From NCBI RefSeq assembly GCF_017599385.1, contig NZ_JAGFPK010000001.1, forward strand, positions 2,686,536-2,750,535: DNA of 64,000 bases. Reading direction: 5' to 3'. The translations under genes and the position numbers were made by a program. Below the pieces are notes generated by a model. That model was not told the DNA's origin. It saw only the letters and a program-made list of their open reading frames with translations, and did not search any database. This DNA comes from Ciceribacter sp. L1K22. GTDB lineage: Bacteria; Pseudomonadota; Alphaproteobacteria; Rhizobiales; Rhizobiaceae. Of the stretch, positions 60,532 to 64,000 are shown in pieces; the first letter of the stretch is position 1, and each line of letters begins with the position of its first letter.

Positions 60532-61422
60532 ATGACCGACCTGAACGCCCGCCGCCTCGAGATCGACGCGCTCCGCGCGCTACTCGCCATCCGCCACCAC
60601 GGCGGCATCACCCGGGCGGCGGACGCCCTCGGCCTGTCGCAATCGGCCGTCAGCCACAAGATCAGGCGCCTGGAGGTGAGCCTCGACTGCGATCTCCTGA
60701 GCCGCAAGCCCGGCGACCGCACCTTCACCGCCGCCGGCGAGGACCTGCTCGATTATGCAGGCCGCATCCTCGGCCTGCACGACGAGGCGCTCTTGAGCCT
60801 CACGCGCACCACGCTCGCCGGCCGACTCGCGCTCGGGCTGACCGAGGATACCACCTGCACCGATCTCGCCCGCATCCTCGGCCGCTTCCGCCGCCTGCAC
60901 CCTGAGGTCGCGGTGCGCACCAAGGTCCGCATGAGCCTCGTGCTGCGCGACATGCTCGATCGCGGCGAGCTCGACGCGGCGATCGTCCAGGTCTTTTCTC
61001 ATGAGGTCCGCCCCACCGACCTCGTGCTCTTCCGCGAAAACATCCACTGGGTAAGACACCGCGATTTCGTCCTGCCGGAAGAGGGGCCGATCCCCTTCCT
61101 CTCCTTCGACGACAATTGCTTCTATCGCCGCTGGGCGCTCGATATCGGCCAGGATGAGGGCGGCGTGCTGGAAACCGTGTTCGAATGTTCGAGCGCCGCC
61201 GGCATTGTCGCCGCCGTCACCGCCGGCCTCGGCGTCGCCCTCCTCTCCGGCCGGCATCTGCGCCCCGACATGACCCTGATCGAGGACCGCCTGCCGGCAC
61301 CCCCCTCCGTCGCCTACATCGTCCGCCGCGCCCGCAAAACCCGCAACCCGGCGCTCGACACGCTGGTTTCGGAAATCGAAAGCGAAATCAGCCGCTACGG
61401 CGGACTGGGCCTCGCAAGCTGA
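60532..61422 (+). CDS. LysR family transcriptional regulator
   Basis: 296 residues from ATG 60532 behind AGGAG; the open frame upstream is unsupported. Winged helix DALRALLAIRHHGGITRAADALGLSQSAVSHKIRRLEVSLDCDLLSRKPGDRTFTAAG, then a periplasmic-binding-like ligand domain (GRLALGLTEDTTCTDLARILGRFRRLHPEVAV). It probably regulates the divergent EamA transporter and itself through the dyad between them. Confidence 0.93.
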   Translation: MTDLNARRLEIDALRALLAIRHHGGITRAADALGLSQSAVSHKIRRLEVSLDCDLLSRKPGDRTFTAAGEDLLDYAGRILGLHDEALLSLTRTTLAGRLALGLTEDTTCTDLARILGRFRRLHPEVAVRTKVRMSLVLRDMLDRGELDAAIVQVFSHEVRPTDLVLFRENIHWVRHRDFVLPEEGPIPFLSFDDNCFYRRWALDIGQDEGGVLETVFECSSAAGIVAAVTAGLGVALLSGRHLRPDMTLIEDRLPAPPSVAYIVRRARKTRNPALDTLVSEIESEISRYGGLGLAS

Positions 61423-61447
61423 CGGCCGGAACCGCCGACCGCTCCCC

Positions 61448-61663
61448 TCACCCCAACCCGAGCGGCATCACCGCCAGCGGCCCGATCAACATCAGCGCCG
61501 CCATGCCAAGCGCGATCCGGTCGCGGGTTTCGAACAGCGGGCCGCGAAAGGCGGCGGCGGGGTAGCGGGTTACTGCGGCCCGCTCGGCCTCGTCGGCGAG
61601 GCGGGTGGGTGTGGGGGGTCGTCGTTGGGAGGTCAGTGTGGCGGTGTCGATGGTGCTGTTCAT
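61448..61663 (-). CDS. Small membrane protein of unknown function
   Basis: 71 residues from ATG 61663, which follows AAAGGAGAG at ideal spacing, the strongest evidence that it is a gene. Polar N-terminus (MNSTIDTATLTSQRRPPTP), a charged middle, and one C-terminal helix (DRIALGMAALMLIGPLAVMPLGLG). Converges with the LysR gene. No family recognised. Confidence 0.65.
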   Translation of the reverse strand: MNSTIDTATLTSQRRPPTPTRLADEAERAAVTRYPAAAFRGPLFETRDRIALGMAALMLIGPLAVMPLGLG

Positions 61664-61888
61664 TGGGACTCTCCTTTTTGGGGTTGAGAGAGCCGAACTG
61701 GCACGCGGCGAGGGAGTTCCAAAACAATAAACAAACCGCAACTCCTACAACCCCCGCGCCATCCATTACGCAGCGGTCTACACGCCGATTTGCAGAGCCT
61801 TGTACCCAAATTGATTGCTCCACGACACTACCCAGACAAACTAGACTTCTGATAGTGACAAAGAAGGGCGACAACTTTGGAGGACAAC

Positions 61889-63601
61889 ATGGAAGCGTCA
61901 CCGGCACAAGTTATTCAGTACTTCAATGGCGAGAAGCAGAATCTTATTCCCCTGTTCCAGCGTCCCTATTCGTGGCAGCGAGCGAATTGGAAGACTCTGT
62001 GGGATGATATGTTGGTGCAATACGACGCTGATGAACGTTCCGCTCATTTCATGGGAACTATCGTATCTGTCCCAGCACGCAGCGTGCCCGTTGGAGTAAG
62101 CAAGTATTTAATAATCGACGGTCAACAGCGCCTTACGACGATTTCCATTCTTCTGGCCGCGCTACGCGACACGCTTGATAAAAATTCGTCAGATCGGATC
62201 CAAGAAGTTTACCTTACGAATAGATTTCGTGACCCTGAAGACACATTGAAATTTGTGCCGACCCAAATCGATCGTGATCGATATCGCGCGATGATTCTGG
62301 ATCGCACGATCGCTAACGATCAGAGTCTGATGTCTGACGCGTACAACTATTTCAAAAATCAGCTACTTACAGGTGCAGATCTCAACGGCGACCCGATAGA
62401 TTGCACCAAAGTACTTACAACTGTAGAGCGCGCTCTGCAGGTGGTGATGATTAACCTAGGGGATGATGATGATCCCTACCTCATATTCGAGAGTTTAAAT
62501 TTCAAAGGTGAGCCGCTCACACAAGCTGACTTGGTCAGAAACTATATACTCATGCGGTTCCGTCATTCCATGTCGTCCGGAGGGGAACAGGAACGAATCT
62601 ATAAAAGCTACTGGGCTCCGATGGAGGGACGACTAGGTAACAACCTAACTGAATTCTTGCGTCACTACGCAATGAAAGGCGGTGATAACGTCTATCAGCG
62701 CGGCATATACGCTGCGACTAAGGCACTACTTAAGGGCATGTCGGAACCCACTGCGGTTGAAGTAGAGCTAACCGAAATGGCAAAGTTCTCGGAGATATAC
62801 GCAAAAATACTCGATCCACATTTAGAAACAACTCCTTCTATCCGTACATGCCTCAAGAACTTAAAAATATTGGATGTTGGAACGTCGTACCCTCTCCTGC
62901 TAAGGCTTTTTGAGGCACGAGATTGCCAGAAGCTTACCGATGTTGATCTTGAACAATGCCTGTCGCTTGTTGAGTCATTCGTGGTGAGACGCGCGATCTG
63001 CTTTGTTCCAACGAATGCGCTCAACAAGCTATTTCTGCAGTGGGCCCGCCAATTTCCGGAAGAAAACCATTTCGATTGGCTTCTTTCGTCAATGTCCGCT
63101 GGTTCAGGTGGAAGGCGCTTTCCAACTGACGAAGAATTCAGCGAAAACTTCAAAAAATCCCCCCAGTATGGTCGGGGATACACTCGCTACATCTTGCTAC
63201 GTCTTGAAGATTCCTTCGGCCATCGGGAGAGAGTCGACCTTAATAACGCAACTATCGAGCATATAATGCCACAGACGATGACCAACGAGTGGGAAAGAGA
63301 AGTTGGAGAATATTCAGAATCGGTTCATCTCCGACTTAAAGACACTTTCGGAAATCTGTCGCTAACAGCATATAATGCCGAACTAGGCAATCTTCCATTC
63401 ATTGAGAAAAAGGCAAAGTTAGCTACCACTCATATCGAGCTTAACCGCTTCGTTCTTCAACAGGAAAAATGGGATGAGGATGCCATACTAAGGCGAGCCG
63501 AGGCTATGTTTGAACGCGCGGTGTCGCTATGGATGGGCCCAACAATTCCGAGAAGTGTTGAGACATTAGACTCCGGAATACCAAACGACATTGGGTTCTG
63601 A
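61889..63601 (+). CDS. DUF262/DUF1524 nuclease, GmrSD/SspE/BrxU-like defence protein
   Basis: 570 residues from ATG 61889 behind GGAGG. DUF262 domain at the N-terminus: IPLFQRPYSWQ and LIIDGQQRLTTISIL (the DGQQR nucleotide-binding/hydrolysis motif, residues 77-81), with FESLNFKGEPLTQADLVRNYIL. DUF1524 at the C-terminus: an HNH-type IEHIMPQT (His458) and FGNLSLTAYNAELGNLPFIEKK. This fused layout is used by enzymes that cleave modified phage DNA or cut DNA with phosphorothioate partners. AT-richer than its neighbours, with different codon use, next to an IS end: a likely acquired defence gene without visible partners. Confidence 0.88.
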   Translation: MEASPAQVIQYFNGEKQNLIPLFQRPYSWQRANWKTLWDDMLVQYDADERSAHFMGTIVSVPARSVPVGVSKYLIIDGQQRLTTISILLAALRDTLDKNSSDRIQEVYLTNRFRDPEDTLKFVPTQIDRDRYRAMILDRTIANDQSLMSDAYNYFKNQLLTGADLNGDPIDCTKVLTTVERALQVVMINLGDDDDPYLIFESLNFKGEPLTQADLVRNYILMRFRHSMSSGGEQERIYKSYWAPMEGRLGNNLTEFLRHYAMKGGDNVYQRGIYAATKALLKGMSEPTAVEVELTEMAKFSEIYAKILDPHLETTPSIRTCLKNLKILDVGTSYPLLLRLFEARDCQKLTDVDLEQCLSLVESFVVRRAICFVPTNALNKLFLQWARQFPEENHFDWLLSSMSAGSGGRRFPTDEEFSENFKKSPQYGRGYTRYILLRLEDSFGHRERVDLNNATIEHIMPQTMTNEWEREVGEYSESVHLRLKDTFGNLSLTAYNAELGNLPFIEKKAKLATTHIELNRFVLQQEKWDEDAILRRAEAMFERAVSLWMGPTIPRSVETLDSGIPNDIGF

Positions 63602-63974
63602 GATCCATGCTTTGGCGCCCCACCTCGCTCCAACCTAGTGCAAGGCGCCGCCAACAAACCCTGTAGGTGATCGTTTTGCGACAAGGTGAGGACGTTGGAA
63701 AACGTTTTCCCCTCTCCTGCCAAAGCTCAGGTACGGCCCTGGCCGAGTGTTCGCGGGCTTGGCTTTGGATCCTCGGGTCAAGCCCGAGGATGACGACCGG
63801 AAGGAGGAGGAACAATGGTGCCCCAAGCAACGCTCAACCCGCTAACCTCTCTTTTGGCACCGACCGTAACCCCACACTCCGTCATCCTCGGGCTTGATGT
63901 TCGGCCCTGATACATAGCTGACAGGTGTTCATAGACATGCCTGACACTTTCCGGATTGATTCTGGGAGGTGGCG
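63602..63974. other. Intergenic region between the defence gene and the putative IS
   Basis: About 370 bases without a supported gene. It contains the dispersed palindrome described separately and, from about 63908, sequence I interpret as the left end of an insertion sequence. Short open frames have no ribosome site. Confidence 0.45.
63769..63897. repeat. Dispersed palindrome and its inverted partial copy
   Basis: ATCCTCGGG-TCAAG-CCCGAGGAT (63769-63791) is a perfect 9-bp-arm palindrome. The 17 bases at 63778-63794 recur as an exact reverse complement at 63881-63897. Such CCTCGGGCTTGA-type repeats are, as I recall, dispersed in many alphaproteobacterial genomes. Confidence 0.65.
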
Positions 63975-64000
63975 ATGACTTGGGAGACGAAGTCCGTGGT
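63908..64000 (+). mobile_element. Putative insertion sequence left end (cut by the window)
   Basis: Near TGACAGGT (63919-63926) there is an imperfect inverted partner TGCCTGACA (63938-63946), followed by a short ORF with a strong ribosome site. From memory this resembles the termini of IS481/IS3-type elements, but the transposase itself is outside the window. Confidence 0.45.
63975..64000 (+). CDS. Start of a possible transposase (3' truncated by window)
   Basis: ATG 63975 lies four to five bases after GGGAGGT, and the eight visible codons read MTWETKSV. IS481-type transposases often start with a short MTW/MxWK segment, which together with the preceding repeats is the only basis for the call. 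Confidence 0.4.

Overview
The window is high-GC chromosomal DNA from an alphaproteobacterium, most likely a member of the Rhizobiaceae (Rhizobium/Agrobacterium/Ensifer/Shinella type). Evidence: a circularly permuted two-piece tmRNA gene whose tag reads ANDNNAKGYALAA, followed directly by an SspB of the alphaproteobacterial type; the order ilvI-ilvN / HerA-like ATPase / miaA / serB / Deg protease / DUF2065 / hflC-hflK / folA / thyA, which I recall from rhizobial chromosomes; DUF4169, ribbon-helix-helix and DUF6074-like small proteins; and a membrane PQQ glucose dehydrogenase. Genus assignment is inference.

Layout. 1-2.3 kb: 3' end of an RTX protein, a 40-bp perfect palindromic terminator, ilvC and a TetR regulator. 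2.5-4.2 kb: five tandem paralogous genes for ~81-aa exported peptides, preceded by two copies of one 20-bp dyad and closed by a strong terminator. 4.3-10.3 kb: small regulator/enzyme modules, most with a visible operator: Lrp/racemase, MarR-GNAT fusion, HxlR/QorB, pdxJ, and a MerR protein with a LuxR-type tail. 10.4-16.7 kb: DUF4405 protein, RecD/PIF1-like helicase, IPT/TIG membrane protein, a cobalt-type nitrile hydratase operon (alpha, beta, activator), LysE exporter and aldo/keto reductase.

16.8-30.2 kb is core metabolism and envelope proteolysis: ilvI-ilvN with an attenuation leader peptide (apparently leaderless), HerA-like ATPase, divergent miaA/serB whose start codons overlap, a Deg protease, hflKC, and a thyA-HEPN-partner-folA operon. 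30.4-33.3 kb holds a protease-inhibitor-like/SH3 secreted protein, tmRNA, sspB and small genes. 33.4-46.2 kb: AsmA, FAD-linked dehydrogenase, a low-GC hexapeptide acetyltransferase, an RND efflux pair with a dienelactone hydrolase, and an adenosine/adenine deaminase.

46.2-61.7 kb: a UvrD-type helicase carrying an in-frame palindromic insertion, a ParDE toxin-antitoxin pair with operator, a IIA-type P-type ATPase, an ArsR-SRPBCC fusion with tandem operators, a CPBP membrane protease, an endonuclease/exonuclease/phosphatase family protein, PQQ glucose dehydrogenase, and an EamA transporter divergent from a LysR regulator. The last 2 kb is accessory: an AT-richer DUF262/DUF1524 nuclease gene (GmrSD/SspE/BrxU-like defence family), a dispersed palindrome, and what looks like the left end of an insertion sequence cut by the window edge.

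Most genes are ordinary. The parts that deserve attention are the exported-peptide array with its duplicated operator, the leaderless ilv attenuator, the HEPN pair inside thyA-folA, the insertion in the helicase gene, and several regulator fusions with clear binding-site candidates.
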